The notes under the pieces are model-generated. The model saw nothing but the letters and a program-made list of their open reading frames with translations. It did no database searches and was not told where the DNA came from. The position numbers and the translations under genes are program-made. This document shows, piece by piece, positions 17,347 to 25,975 of a stretch of DNA of 64,000 nucleotides (position 1 is the first letter of the stretch; every line of letters starts with the position of its first letter). The DNA lies in contig NZ_JACDUR010000005.1 in assembly GCF_013761175.1 (NCBI RefSeq), forward strand, positions 158,970 through 222,969, written 5' to 3'. The stretch comes from Nonomuraea soli (lineage in GTDB: Bacteria > Actinomycetota > Actinomycetes > Streptosporangiales > Streptosporangiaceae).

Positions 17347-18389
17347 GCGCCGGCCCCCACGGGTCGATACTCCAGGTCGTAGCCGAACGCGCGTGGCCCG
17401 GCGACCTCCAGGCCGCGTGCCGTACGCCAGATCGGGTCGCACGCCCACGCCAGCACGGTCACCCGCTGGCCGTATCGCAGCGCCTCGGTCTGGATCGCGG
17501 CGGCGGTCTCGGTGTCGACCACCGCGATCAGGTCGGGGACCATCGCCCTGACCTCGCCGTCCTCGATGGCCACCAGGTTCTCGTTCTGCAGCTCCAGCAG
17601 CAGGCCGCGGCCCCTGTCGGCGCCGGTGCCCTCGATCGTGGCCGAGCCGCGCACGAACCCGCCCTCCGTGCGCCGCTCGATGTCGGTCAGCTTGCCGGTG
17701 ATCAGCCTGATGGCGCCGAGCTCCTCCTGGAGCGCCTCCAGCACCTGGTGGCGGCCGATCCGCAGCGCCCTGCCGATCGTGCCCTCGATGACCGCGCCGC
17801 GCGCCCGCGCGGCGGTGAGCACGTAGTCGGCCATCAGCGCGCTGGACCCGGCGGCCACGCAGACCGCGCGGGCGATACGTTCCGACCACAGGCCGTCGAC
17901 CGGGCGGATCGTCGTGACGTTCCCGACCACGTCCGCCATGATCACGAGGTCGGCGGGCAGGCCCTTCACGTACATCGACACCATCTGGACCTCGGGGAAG
18001 GCCCGGCCCATGGCGTCGGCGTCGAGCAGCGGCAGGCCCAGCTGCGCGGCCCAGGCCACCGGCGCGACCCCGTTGGAGCCGCCGATCTCGCTGGACATGA
18101 TCGCGGCCGGGCGCCTTCCGAAGATCTTCTCGACCTCCTCGACGATCCGATGCGCCTCCGCCTCGCCGTGCGGCATCTCATGGCTCACCGTGGGCGCGCC
18201 GATGCCCGACAGCGGCACGATCAGCTCGTCATCGGCCAGATCCTGGATCCGCACGACCCGCACCGGCCCGTGCTCGCGGATCGCCCTGGTCGCGGCCAGC
18301 GCGCCCACGCGCACATCACCGCCGCCGCCCGTCCCCAGGACGGCACAACCACGCGCGAGGGCGGGAATATCACTCTCGTTGAGCTCCAT
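17343..18389 (-). CDS. DUF917 (S-methyl thiohydantoin desulfurase-like) protein
   Basis: A 348-residue protein of the DUF917 family, with the N-terminal ALARGCAVLGTGGGGDV glycine motif, then SSEIGGSNGVAPVAWAAQLG and DADAMGRAFPEVQM. Members are usually encoded next to HyuA-type genes, as here, and the family now carries the name S-methyl thiohydantoin desulfurase. It is the first gene of the seven-gene operon (DUF917, HyuA, receptor, two permeases, two ATPases). The start ATG at 18389 is 109 bp from the divergent DUF1023 gene, so the operon promoter must lie in that gap. The exact reaction here cannot be predicted. Confidence 0.87.
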   Translation of the reverse strand: MELNESDIPALARGCAVLGTGGGGDVRVGALAATRAIREHGPVRVVRIQDLADDELIVPLSGIGAPTVSHEMPHGEAEAHRIVEEVEKIFGRRPAAIMSSEIGGSNGVAPVAWAAQLGLPLLDADAMGRAFPEVQMVSMYVKGLPADLVIMADVVGNVTTIRPVDGLWSERIARAVCVAAGSSALMADYVLTAARARGAVIEGTIGRALRIGRHQVLEALQEELGAIRLITGKLTDIERRTEGGFVRGSATIEGTGADRGRGLLLELQNENLVAIEDGEVRAMVPDLIAVVDTETAAAIQTEALRYGQRVTVLAWACDPIWRTARGLEVAGPRAFGYDLEYRPVGAGA

Positions 18390-18498
18390 ATAGCTGCAAA
18401 ACCAAGCACATCACCCACGCTTTCCGCTAGATCACATTCCCCCACGAACCGCCGTTCCGCTGCCCGGCCCGCGGACGCTTTGCGATGCTGAAGCGACC

Positions 18499-20214
18499 AT
18501 GTCAGATGCTATGGAGGCCTTTCGAGCGGTTGCCGCGCTCGCCACCGAGCACGCCGCCGACCTCGACGCCGCGACCCGTGTCATGGCCGCCAGCGCGTGG
18601 GTGGGCGGCGGCGCGCCCCACTTCACCGCCTCGCTCGCCACCCATCGCACCTCGATCCAGTCCGCCTTCACGATGGCGCTCGCCGCCCTCGCCGGCGAAG
18701 TCGTACGGCGCGGCGGACCCACACCCGCCGCCCCCTCGATCGCCACCCAGGTCTCCATCGTCTCCGCCACCCACGGACCCTTCCGCGGCATCGACACCCA
18801 GGCCATGCGCGGCCTCGTCACCATGCTCGACCAGGCCGCAGAACGCCTGCCCGCCGCCGGAGCCCGCGTCCGCGCCCTGCTGTCCGCCACCGGCCAGCCC
18901 GCCTCACCCGGCTGGACCATCGCCGCGGCCGGCCAATGGTCCGGCACCCAGGCGCCCGACCTGCGCCGCCGCCTGGCCCGCATCCAGCGCGACACACCCT
19001 GGCTGCCCCCAGACTCCGTCGCCTTCGACCTGTTCGGCGGCTACGCCACCGCGACCGACCCCGACACCCTCCTGGCCAAGGTCGCCTCCGGCGACCCCGC
19101 CGCCCTCACCCAGCTCCTGGCCCGCCGCGACCCCGGCCTCGCCGCCCGCGTCCACGCCTGGTGGCACCGCCTGCCCGCCGCCGTCCAGGAACGCCTCACT
19201 CGCCTGCCGGGAATCGGCTCACTCAACGGCCTGCCCGCCGCCACCCGCGACCAGGCCAACCGCGCCTTCCTCGCCGCCGAGAAACGACGCCTCGAAGCAG
19301 AGCTGGAGCAGCTCACCGGCATCCTCGAAGACCTGTCGGCCCTAGCCGCCCCCCGCTCCCTGATCACCCGCGACCAGGCCGGCAGGCTCCTGCGCAACAT
19401 CGCCATGATCGAACGGGCACTCGCCGCCGGCGGACGCGACGGCCACCCGCCCGCCCTCCTGCTCGCCTTCGACCTCCACGGCACCGGCCGGCTCGTCGTC
19501 TCCTGGGGCGACCCCGACGCCGCCGACACCATCGTCACCTACGTGCCAGGGCTGAACACCGAACTCGGCGGCTTCGCCGGCGACATCGACCGCGCCCGCG
19601 TCCTGTGGCAGCAAGCCCAGGCCACCGCCGGGAAACGGGCGATCGCCTCGATCGCCTGGCTCGGCTACGACCCGCCACAACTGGAGAACCTCCTGGACCC
19701 ACCCGCCTCCGTCGCCTCCGACGCACCCGCCGAAAGGGGAGCCGTGGAGCTGGCGGCGTTCTCCGACGGCCTGCGTGCCACCGGGGGTGAGGGGGCGCGG
19801 TACGTGGTGCTCGGGCATTCGTACGGGTCCCTGGTGTCGGGCAAGGCCGCGCTGCTGCGGCCAGGGAGGCTCGCCGACGAGTTCGTGTTCGTGGGCAGCC
19901 CGGGGGTGGGGGTGGAGCATGCGCGGGATCTGAAGGTGGGAGCGGAGCGGGTATGGGTGGGGGAGGACCCCAACGATCCGGTGGCGATGCTGGGGCGATT
20001 CACCCGGGATCCGGGGGATGCGGGGTTCGGGGGGCGGGTGTTTTCGGCGGGGAGCCGGCACGTGGTGCAGGCTCATTCGGGGTATTGGGACCTGCACTCC
20101 CCCTCATTGCGAAATCTGGCCCGCATCACCAATGGGCAATACGACGCAATCATCGAGCCTCACCTGGACATCAAGCCGCAGTTGCTCATGCCCCAGATCC
20201 GGAGCTCCTCGTGA
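18499..20214 (+). CDS. DUF1023 alpha/beta-hydrolase, probably exported-effector-like
   Basis: A 571-residue protein. The N-terminal 300 residues are Ala-rich and helical, resembling WXG100/ESX-associated spacer regions. The C-terminal domain is DUF1023 (PF06259), an alpha/beta-hydrolase fold with nucleophile elbow LGHSYGSL near residue 438, a VGSPGVGVEHARDL segment, and a likely catalytic His in the HSGYWD region. Such genes are common in actinomycetes and often sit near a small lipoprotein, as here. The coding strand is C-rich up to about 19,750 and G-rich afterwards, so third-base choice switches exactly at the catalytic domain. The substrate is unknown. Its stop overlaps the next start (TGATG). 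Confidence 0.8.
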   Translation: MSDAMEAFRAVAALATEHAADLDAATRVMAASAWVGGGAPHFTASLATHRTSIQSAFTMALAALAGEVVRRGGPTPAAPSIATQVSIVSATHGPFRGIDTQAMRGLVTMLDQAAERLPAAGARVRALLSATGQPASPGWTIAAAGQWSGTQAPDLRRRLARIQRDTPWLPPDSVAFDLFGGYATATDPDTLLAKVASGDPAALTQLLARRDPGLAARVHAWWHRLPAAVQERLTRLPGIGSLNGLPAATRDQANRAFLAAEKRRLEAELEQLTGILEDLSALAAPRSLITRDQAGRLLRNIAMIERALAAGGRDGHPPALLLAFDLHGTGRLVVSWGDPDAADTIVTYVPGLNTELGGFAGDIDRARVLWQQAQATAGKRAIASIAWLGYDPPQLENLLDPPASVASDAPAERGAVELAAFSDGLRATGGEGARYVVLGHSYGSLVSGKAALLRPGRLADEFVFVGSPGVGVEHARDLKVGAERVWVGEDPNDPVAMLGRFTRDPGDAGFGGRVFSAGSRHVVQAHSGYWDLHSPSLRNLARITNGQYDAIIEPHLDIKPQLLMPQIRSSS

Positions 20215-20660
20215 TGTTCCGGTGGACTCTGGCTGCCTGCCTCACCATCGCGCTCGTCAGTTGCACCTCGGAGAATCCCATGACGACCCAGGCCGAAGCC
20301 GTCAACCGTGTCGAAGAGCTCATCCGCAAGACAGCGGACACCCTTCGCCCTCCGCCGAAGCTCGAGCTCATCCCCTACACCGTGACGCCCAACCCATGCG
20401 CCTTCTCCGCGGACGGTGTTCCGGAGCGCTACACCGTCAACCGTGCCTATTGGCTTCGAGGTGTCCCCACCGATCAGCTCAAACGCGTCGCTGACCAGGT
20501 GAAGGCCCATTGGCTGGCCGAAGGCCACGTGATCACAGCGAGCGGCCGTGCAGGACATCCCGACCTCGCCGGCGTCTCCCACCCCGACAACTACACCCTC
20601 GCCCTCGTCTGGGCCGAAGGCGGCTCCCTCTACCTGGCCGCCACCTCCCCCTGCCTGTAA
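20214..20660 (+). CDS. Small secreted lipoprotein, translationally coupled to DUF1023
   Basis: A 148-residue protein. The signal peptide ends in the lipobox LVSC (Cys17); the mature part has two further cysteines (NPCAFSADG and the terminal SPCL) that could form a disulfide. The ATG shares a base with the DUF1023 stop; a GTG three bases earlier is possible. A segment DQLKRVADQVKAHWLAEGHV and the closing GGSLYLAATSPC resemble lipoproteins commonly coded after DUF1023 hydrolases. It probably works with that hydrolase at the cell surface. Its end overlaps the convergent glycosylase gene by 31 bp. Confidence 0.78.
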   Translation: MFRWTLAACLTIALVSCTSENPMTTQAEAVNRVEELIRKTADTLRPPPKLELIPYTVTPNPCAFSADGVPERYTVNRAYWLRGVPTDQLKRVADQVKAHWLAEGHVITASGRAGHPDLAGVSHPDNYTLALVWAEGGSLYLAATSPCL

Positions 20661-21505
20661 CCCAACGCCCGAAACAAAAACGCCCCCCAACTCCGATAAG
20701 GCCTCCACCCTTCCATCACCCCCCGATAAACCCCCACCCCCGCATCCTCCCGAATCCCATAAGCCCCCCGAAGCACCCCGAACAACCGCGGCTCCTCCCC
20801 CACGAACGCGTCCGGCGCCCCCGCTCCCCGGGTGAGTATCAGCCCCGCGGAAAACCCGCCCACCCCCGGCAGCCGCCGCAGTTCCGCGAGCGCCTCCTCC
20901 GGCTCCACCGACCGCAGGTACTCCCCCGTCAAAACCCCGTCCAGCGCCGCCCGGGCGAGCCCTCGCACCCATTCCTCCTTCCGTTCGGGCAGTCCGAATC
21001 CTCCCGCGTCCGCCAGCGCGGCGGGCGGTGGGAACGCGAAGTAGGGCCGCCCGTCCACCTCCACCTCGGCCCCGTATTTCTCGGCGATCCTCTGCTTGAT
21101 CCGCGCCGCGATGTACATCGACGACCGCTGCACGATCACCGCCCAGCACGCCGCCTCCCACGCGCTCCAGAAGCACAGCGGCCGCAGCCCTGGCCGTTGC
21201 CGCTGCAGCTCTCCCAGCACCGGGTCCTGCTCGCCCACGGCCGCGAATCCGCTCCCGTCCACGTCGAGCGAGAGGATCCGCGCCACTTCCCCGCTCCGCA
21301 CGGCTCGCGTGGTGGTTACCTCGACCCCGCCGGGTGCCGCGGTCACCGTCACGCCGACCGGCCGCCAGTCGGCTTCGGCGGCGTACGCGAACCGCAGCGC
21401 CCGCCCGTCGCTGTGCTCCAGCGCCCCGGTGACCGGCCAGTCCTCGACGAACCGCAGCGTGGCGTCGAAGTCGTAGGGCCCTTGGGCGGCGAGCGTGAAT
21501 CTCAT
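20630..21505 (-). CDS. AlkA-like DNA-3-methyladenine glycosylase (HhH-GPD fold)
   Basis: A 291-residue protein. The N-terminal AlkA-type beta domain (residues 1-100) is followed by the helical HhH-GPD region with hairpin LRRLPGVGGFSAGLI and the RGAGAPDAF segment; the C-terminus WRPYRSWGAFLFRALGY matches AlkA. Such enzymes excise alkylated bases. In AlkA the catalytic Asp lies a few residues after this proline-aspartate segment (FLPDD); the corresponding stretch here is FVGEEPRLF, so the catalytic position may be Glu. The enzyme may be altered or inactive, or the alignment may be off by one. ATG 21505 was chosen where homology starts. Confidence 0.75.
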   Translation of the reverse strand: MRFTLAAQGPYDFDATLRFVEDWPVTGALEHSDGRALRFAYAAEADWRPVGVTVTAAPGGVEVTTTRAVRSGEVARILSLDVDGSGFAAVGEQDPVLGELQRQRPGLRPLCFWSAWEAACWAVIVQRSSMYIAARIKQRIAEKYGAEVEVDGRPYFAFPPPAALADAGGFGLPERKEEWVRGLARAALDGVLTGEYLRSVEPEEALAELRRLPGVGGFSAGLILTRGAGAPDAFVGEEPRLFGVLRGAYGIREDAGVGVYRGVMEGWRPYRSWGAFLFRALGYRQGEVAAR

Positions 21506-21541
21506 GCGTGCATCGTATGAACCCCCGCCTAGGATCGCTGG

Positions 21542-22264
21542 ATGAAGGCGGCTTACCTCGACCTGGCGTCCCAGGTGATCTCCGGCGCCGTGACGGGCGA
21601 CGCTCTCGTCGAGCTCGCCTGCGTCCTGTCGGATCTGGACCACGACACTCCGGCCGTCCGGGAGCTGCTCGAACGTCCGGCCGCCGACCTGACTCCCGAG
21701 GACGTGTCCCGCCTAGCGGAGGAGCTGACCGCCCCCTACCGAGCGTGGCGGGCGGCCATCGACCGGGTGGAGCACGACATGCGTGTCACCGGTGCGACGG
21801 GCGAGGTGGCGCTTGCCGTACCGGACTGGGATCCCGACGGCGTCCGCCTGCAGGTCGACGACCACTTCTCCCACGACCGCCTCCCCTTCGCGGGCGACGC
21901 TGCGACCTATGTCGCCGATGCCGTACAGGAGGCGGTCATGGAGGCGTCTTTCACCGTGTGGCCCCTCTGCCCCGTTCACGACCTGGGCCTGCCGTCGTGG
22001 TCACGTCGTCGCCAGGATCGGCCACCTGGGCACCCCATCGGATTAGGGTGCTTTCATGACAGAGGTGTTATTGCGTGGCGGCACCCCTTGGGGCGCCGAC
22101 GGACCGGCCGATGTTCTCGTGCGCGACGGCCGCATCGCCACCGATCCCGTCGACCCGGCCGTCATCGACATCTCCGGCCAGTTCGTCCTGCCCGCCCTGG
22201 TCGAGGCGCACTGCCATCTCGACAAGACCCTGTACGGCGGCCCGTGGATCCCGCATTCCGCTGA
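21542..22264 (+). CDS. Hypothetical protein with frameshifted C-terminus (likely damaged gene)
   Basis: The first 150 codons look genuine: MKAAYLDLASQVISG at the start, then DDHFSHDRLPFAG and AVMEASFTVWPLCPVHDLGL. After the CPVH motif the open frame turns into a low-complexity Arg-rich shadow of the downstream amidohydrolase and ends only at 22264, overlapping it by 209 bp. In another frame the plausible natural ending GHVVARIGHLGTPSD terminates at 22046, just before the amidohydrolase start. In families I recall with this WP.CP.H ending, a dozen residues with an aromatic/Cys-rich strand separate these two pieces, so a small deletion that also shifts the frame is likely. The function of the family is unknown to me. 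Confidence 0.6.
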   Translation: MKAAYLDLASQVISGAVTGDALVELACVLSDLDHDTPAVRELLERPAADLTPEDVSRLAEELTAPYRAWRAAIDRVEHDMRVTGATGEVALAVPDWDPDGVRLQVDDHFSHDRLPFAGDAATYVADAVQEAVMEASFTVWPLCPVHDLGLPSWSRRRQDRPPGHPIGLGCFHDRGVIAWRHPLGRRRTGRCSRARRPHRHRSRRPGRHRHLRPVRPARPGRGALPSRQDPVRRPVDPAFR

Positions 22265-23237
22265 CGACACCCTGGCCGGCCGCATCGGCAACGACCTGTC
22301 GCGTCGCGCCGAGCTGGGCGTGCCGAGCGAGGCCAGGATCGCCGCGCTCCTGCGCACGATGCGCTCGTACGGCACGGCGCACGTCAGGTCGCACACCGAC
22401 ATCGACCCGGAGGTCGGCCTGCGGGGCGTCGAAGCGGTCAGTGCCGCGGCGGCCGAGGTGGGCATGCCCGTGCAGCAGGTCGCCTTCCCGCAGCACGGCG
22501 TCCTGACCAATCCGGGCACGCTCGACCTCTTGGAGGAGGCGCTGAAGAGCGGCGTCGCGGCGATCGGCGGCCTGGATCCCGCGGGCATCGACCGCGACCC
22601 GGTGCGCCACCTCGACCTGATCTTCGCTCTCGCGGACCGCTACGGCGCCTTCCTCGACATCCACCTGCACGACGGCGGCACCCTGGGCGCCTGGGAACTG
22701 GAGCTGATCGCCGAGCGCACCCGCGCTCTCGGCCTGGGCGGCAGGGTGACGGTCAGCCACGCGTACGCGCTGGGCCAGGTCGACGACGCCCACCAGGACC
22801 GCCTGGCCGCGGTTCTCGCCGACGCCGGGGTGGCGCTGGCGACGGCCGCCGTCTACAGCTTCCCCGTCCCGCCGCTGAAGCGGGTACTCGACGCGGGCGT
22901 GGTCGTGGCCTGCGGCCACGACGGCATCCGCGACCTGTGGGGGCCGTACGGCAGCGGCGACATGCTGGAGCGGGCGATGCACCTGGCCTACCGCAGCACC
23001 TTCCGCCGCGACGAGGACATCGCGCTCGCGCTCCGGGCCGCCACGTACGGCGGAGCCGAGGTGCTGGGCCTGGCTGATTACGGACTTTCCGTGGGCTGCC
23101 GCGCCGATCTCGTGGTCGTGCCCGTGAGCAGCGCGGCCGAGGCCGTGGTCACCCGTCCGCCGCGCACACTGGTCATGATCAGCGGGAAGGTTGTCCACAG
23201 CCTGGTCTCGGAGGGCGGCGGGGTCCTGCACAATTGA
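22056..23237 (+). CDS. Amidohydrolase, cytosine-deaminase-like
   Basis: A 393-residue TIM-barrel metal-dependent hydrolase. Metal ligands can be placed: HxH in VEAHCHLDKTL, His in FLDIHLHDGG, His in VTVSHAYALG, and Asp in VACGHDGIRDLWGPYG. This pattern and length match the CodA/N-isopropylammelide group, enzymes that deaminate cytosine or related heterocycles. The final beta-sandwich portion ends RPPRTLVMISGKVVHSLV, typical of the family. It is followed by Tex after 57 bp. It could act on compounds imported by the hydantoinase-linked ABC system upstream, but they are separated by four genes on the other strand. Substrate unknown. Confidence 0.85.
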   Translation: MTEVLLRGGTPWGADGPADVLVRDGRIATDPVDPAVIDISGQFVLPALVEAHCHLDKTLYGGPWIPHSADDTLAGRIGNDLSRRAELGVPSEARIAALLRTMRSYGTAHVRSHTDIDPEVGLRGVEAVSAAAAEVGMPVQQVAFPQHGVLTNPGTLDLLEEALKSGVAAIGGLDPAGIDRDPVRHLDLIFALADRYGAFLDIHLHDGGTLGAWELELIAERTRALGLGGRVTVSHAYALGQVDDAHQDRLAAVLADAGVALATAAVYSFPVPPLKRVLDAGVVVACGHDGIRDLWGPYGSGDMLERAMHLAYRSTFRRDEDIALALRAATYGGAEVLGLADYGLSVGCRADLVVVPVSSAAEAVVTRPPRTLVMISGKVVHSLVSEGGGVLHN

Positions 23238-23294
23238 CCGGGCAGGACCGTCGGGAGACCGTCGGGGGTCCTTCGAAGTCCTTCGAAAGGCGGA

Positions 23295-25937
23295 GTGGTG
23301 CTCTCTATCCAGCAGCGGATCGCGGACGAGCTCGGCGTGCGCGAGGGGCAGGTGAGCGCGGCCGTCGACCTGCTCGACGGCGGCTCGACCGTGCCGTTCA
23401 TCGCCCGTTACCGTAAGGAGGTGACGGGCGCGCTCGACGACGCCCAGCTGCGCACCCTGGAAGAGCGGCTGCGCTACCTGCGCGACATGGAGGAGCGCCG
23501 CGCGGCGATCCTCGAGTCCATCGAGTCGCAGGGCAAGCTGACCGACGAGCTGCGCGAGCAGATCCTGGCCGCGGAGACCAAGGCGCGGCTGGAAGACATC
23601 TACCTTCCTTACAAGCCCAAGCGCCGCACCAAGGCTCAGATCGCCCGCGAGCTGGGCCTCGAGCCGCTGGCCGACGCCCTGCTGGCCGATCCGTCGCTCG
23701 ACCCCGTCGCGACCGCCGGGCCGTACGTCGTGGAAGGCCTTGCCGACGCGGCCGCGGCCCTCGAGGGCGCCCGCGCGATCCTCATCGAGCGGTTCGCGGA
23801 AGACGCCGACCTGATCGGGTCGCTGCGCGAGCGCATGTGGTCCTACGGTCAGGTGTCCTCGCGCGTCAAGGAGGGCAAGGAGGAGGCGGGCGCCAAGTTC
23901 AGCGACTACTTCGAGTTCGCCGAGCCGTTCACCAAGCTGCCCTCCCACCGCATCCTGGCCATCTTCCGCGGCGAGAAGGAAGACGTCCTGTCGGTCGCGC
24001 TGGAGCCGGAGGAGGGCGACGAGTACGAACTCCGCATCGCCTCCCGTTTCGGCGTCTCCGACCAGGGGCGGCCCGCCGACAAGTGGCTGAACGAGACCGT
24101 GCGCTGGGCCTGGCGCACCCGCATCCTCGTGCACCTGGGCATCGACCTGCGCACGCGCCTGTGGCAGGCGGCCGAGGACGAAGCCGTGCGCGTGTTCGCC
24201 GCCAACCTCAAGGACCTCCTGCTCGCCGCCCCGGCCGGTGCCCGCACCACCATGGGTCTCGACCCGGGCCTGCGCACCGGCGTCAAGGTCGCCGTGGTCG
24301 ACAAGACCGGCAAGGTCGTCGAGACCGCCACCATCTACCCCCATGAGCCCAAGCGCCAGTGGGACCAGTCGCTGGCCGTCCTCGGGGCGCTGTGCCAGCG
24401 CCACGGCGTCGAGCTGATCGCCATCGGCAACGGCACCGCCTCGCGCGAGACCGACAGGCTCGCCGCCGAGCTGGTCAAGCACATGCCCGGCATCACCAAG
24501 ATCGTGGTCAGCGAGGCGGGCGCCTCCGTCTACTCCGCCTCGGAGTACGCCTCCAAGGAGCTGCCCGAGCTCGACGTCTCCCTGCGCGGGGCCGTCTCCA
24601 TCGCCCGCCGCCTGCAGGACCCCCTGGCCGAACTCGTCAAGATCGACCCCAAGTCGATCGGCGTCGGCCAGTACCAGCACGACGTGTCGGAGACCAAGCT
24701 CTCGCGCTCGCTCGACGCCGTCGTCGAAGACGCCGTCAACGCCGTCGGCGTCGACGTCAACACCGCCTCGGCGCCGCTGCTCACCCGCGTCTCCGGCATC
24801 GGCTCCACCCTGGCGGCCAGCATCGTCGCCCACCGCGACGGCAACGGTCCCTTCCGCAGCCGCACCGCGCTCAAGGACGTCCCCCGCCTCGGCCCCAAGG
24901 CCTTCGAGCAGTGCGCGGGCTTCCTGCGCATCCCGGGCGGCGACGACCCGCTCGACTCCTCCGCCGTCCACCCCGAGGCCTACCCGGTCGTCCGCCGCAT
25001 CCTGACGTCGGCCGCCACCGACCTCAAGACCCTGATCGGCAACACGGCCGCCCTGCGCTCGCTCAAGCCCGCCGACTACGTCGACGACACCTTCGGCCTG
25101 CCCACCGTCACCGACATCCTCGGCGAGCTCGAGAAGCCCGGCCGCGACCCACGTCCCGCCTTCAAGACCGCCACCTTCAAGGAGGGCGTCGAGAAGATCT
25201 CCGACCTGGCGCCGGGGATGATCCTCGAAGGCGTCGTCACCAACGTCGCCGCCTTCGGCGCCTTCGTCGACGTCGGCGTCCACCAGGACGGCCTCGTCCA
25301 CGTGTCGGCCATGTCCCGCACCTTCGTCAAGGACCCGCGCGACGTGGCCAAGCCGGGCGACATCGTGCGCGTGAAGGTGCTCGACGTCGACATCCCGCGC
25401 AAGCGCATCTCCCTCACGATGCGCCTGGAGGACGAGACCGAGCAGCCGACCTCGGGCGGCGCAGCGGGCGGCGGCTCCGGCCGGGGCCCGCGCCAGTCCG
25501 GCGGCCGCCCAGGCGGCCCGCGCCCGGCCTCCCAGGACGGCCGCAGCACCGACACCCGCCCGGCCCGCGATGGCGCGGGTGGAGACGCCTCCGGTCGTGG
25601 AGGCTCGCGTGACGGCTCAGCACGGCAGGGCGCAGGCAGCGGCGGCGCAGGCAGCGGCTCCGGCCGCGACGGCGCGCGCGGCAACCGTGACAACCGCGGC
25701 CAGCGCGGTGACCGCTCCGGTGACCGCGCAGGTGACCGTTCCGGTGACCGCGCAGGTGACCGTTCCGGTGACCGCGCAGGTGACCGTTCCGGCGACCGCG
25801 GCAACGATCGCGGCAACGACCGTCGCGGCGGCCAGCGCTCGGGCGGCGACCGTCGCCAGGACCGGTCCGCCCCCTCCGGCGCCATGGCCGAAGCCCTCCG
25901 CAAGGCAGGCCTCGGCGGCGGCTCGGACACTCGCTGA
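23295..25937 (+). CDS. tex: Tex-family RNA-binding transcription accessory protein
   Basis: An 880-residue cytoplasmic protein. It has an N-terminal helical region (VPFIARYRKEVTGALDD), a YqgF-like RNase H domain (MGLDPGLRTGVKVAVVD), a helix-hairpin-helix pair (LTRVSGIGSTLAASIVAHRD; DVPRLGPKAFEQCAGFLRI) and an S1 domain (GMILEGVVTNVAAFGAFVDV ... KRISLTMR). Beyond the S1 domain is a long disordered Gly/Arg/Asp tail with GDRSGDRA repeats, longer than in E. coli or Bordetella Tex. Tex proteins bind nucleic acid and affect transcription and stress survival. GTG 23295 is preceded by AAAGGCGGA. A strong hairpin follows the stop. Confidence 0.93.
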   Translation: MVLSIQQRIADELGVREGQVSAAVDLLDGGSTVPFIARYRKEVTGALDDAQLRTLEERLRYLRDMEERRAAILESIESQGKLTDELREQILAAETKARLEDIYLPYKPKRRTKAQIARELGLEPLADALLADPSLDPVATAGPYVVEGLADAAAALEGARAILIERFAEDADLIGSLRERMWSYGQVSSRVKEGKEEAGAKFSDYFEFAEPFTKLPSHRILAIFRGEKEDVLSVALEPEEGDEYELRIASRFGVSDQGRPADKWLNETVRWAWRTRILVHLGIDLRTRLWQAAEDEAVRVFAANLKDLLLAAPAGARTTMGLDPGLRTGVKVAVVDKTGKVVETATIYPHEPKRQWDQSLAVLGALCQRHGVELIAIGNGTASRETDRLAAELVKHMPGITKIVVSEAGASVYSASEYASKELPELDVSLRGAVSIARRLQDPLAELVKIDPKSIGVGQYQHDVSETKLSRSLDAVVEDAVNAVGVDVNTASAPLLTRVSGIGSTLAASIVAHRDGNGPFRSRTALKDVPRLGPKAFEQCAGFLRIPGGDDPLDSSAVHPEAYPVVRRILTSAATDLKTLIGNTAALRSLKPADYVDDTFGLPTVTDILGELEKPGRDPRPAFKTATFKEGVEKISDLAPGMILEGVVTNVAAFGAFVDVGVHQDGLVHVSAMSRTFVKDPRDVAKPGDIVRVKVLDVDIPRKRISLTMRLEDETEQPTSGGAAGGGSGRGPRQSGGRPGGPRPASQDGRSTDTRPARDGAGGDASGRGGSRDGSARQGAGSGGAGSGSGRDGARGNRDNRGQRGDRSGDRAGDRSGDRAGDRSGDRAGDRSGDRGNDRGNDRRGGQRSGGDRRQDRSAPSGAMAEALRKAGLGGGSDTR
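25707..25801 (+). repeat. 24-bp in-frame repeat in the tex tail
   Basis: About four near-identical 24-bp units beginning GGTGACCGTTCCGGTGACCG. They encode the octapeptide GDRSGDRA and differ by single bases, which indicates recent slippage-type expansion. The encoded tail is hydrophilic and RGG/GDR-like, a pattern compatible with RNA binding or phase-separating tails. Confidence 0.88.
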
Positions 25938-25944
25938 CACCCCA

Positions 25945-25975
25945 CTGGGCTCCAGCTCACAAAGCTGGAGCCCAG
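25945..25975 (+). terminator. Hairpin terminator after tex
   Basis: A perfect 13-bp inverted repeat: CTGGGCTCCAGCT at 25945-25957 and its complement at 25963-25975, with a five-base loop. It lies 7 bp after the tex stop. There is no downstream T tract; actinomycete terminators often lack one. Immediately after it comes the 7-bp array. Confidence 0.75.

Noticed and set aside
22068..25301. A 1077-codon open frame on the minus strand opposite the amidohydrolase and tex genes.
   Set aside because: It is antisense to two well-supported genes, is low-complexity (Gly/Asp/Val/Arg-rich) and has no recognisable motif. Such frames arise from the codon bias of GC-rich DNA.
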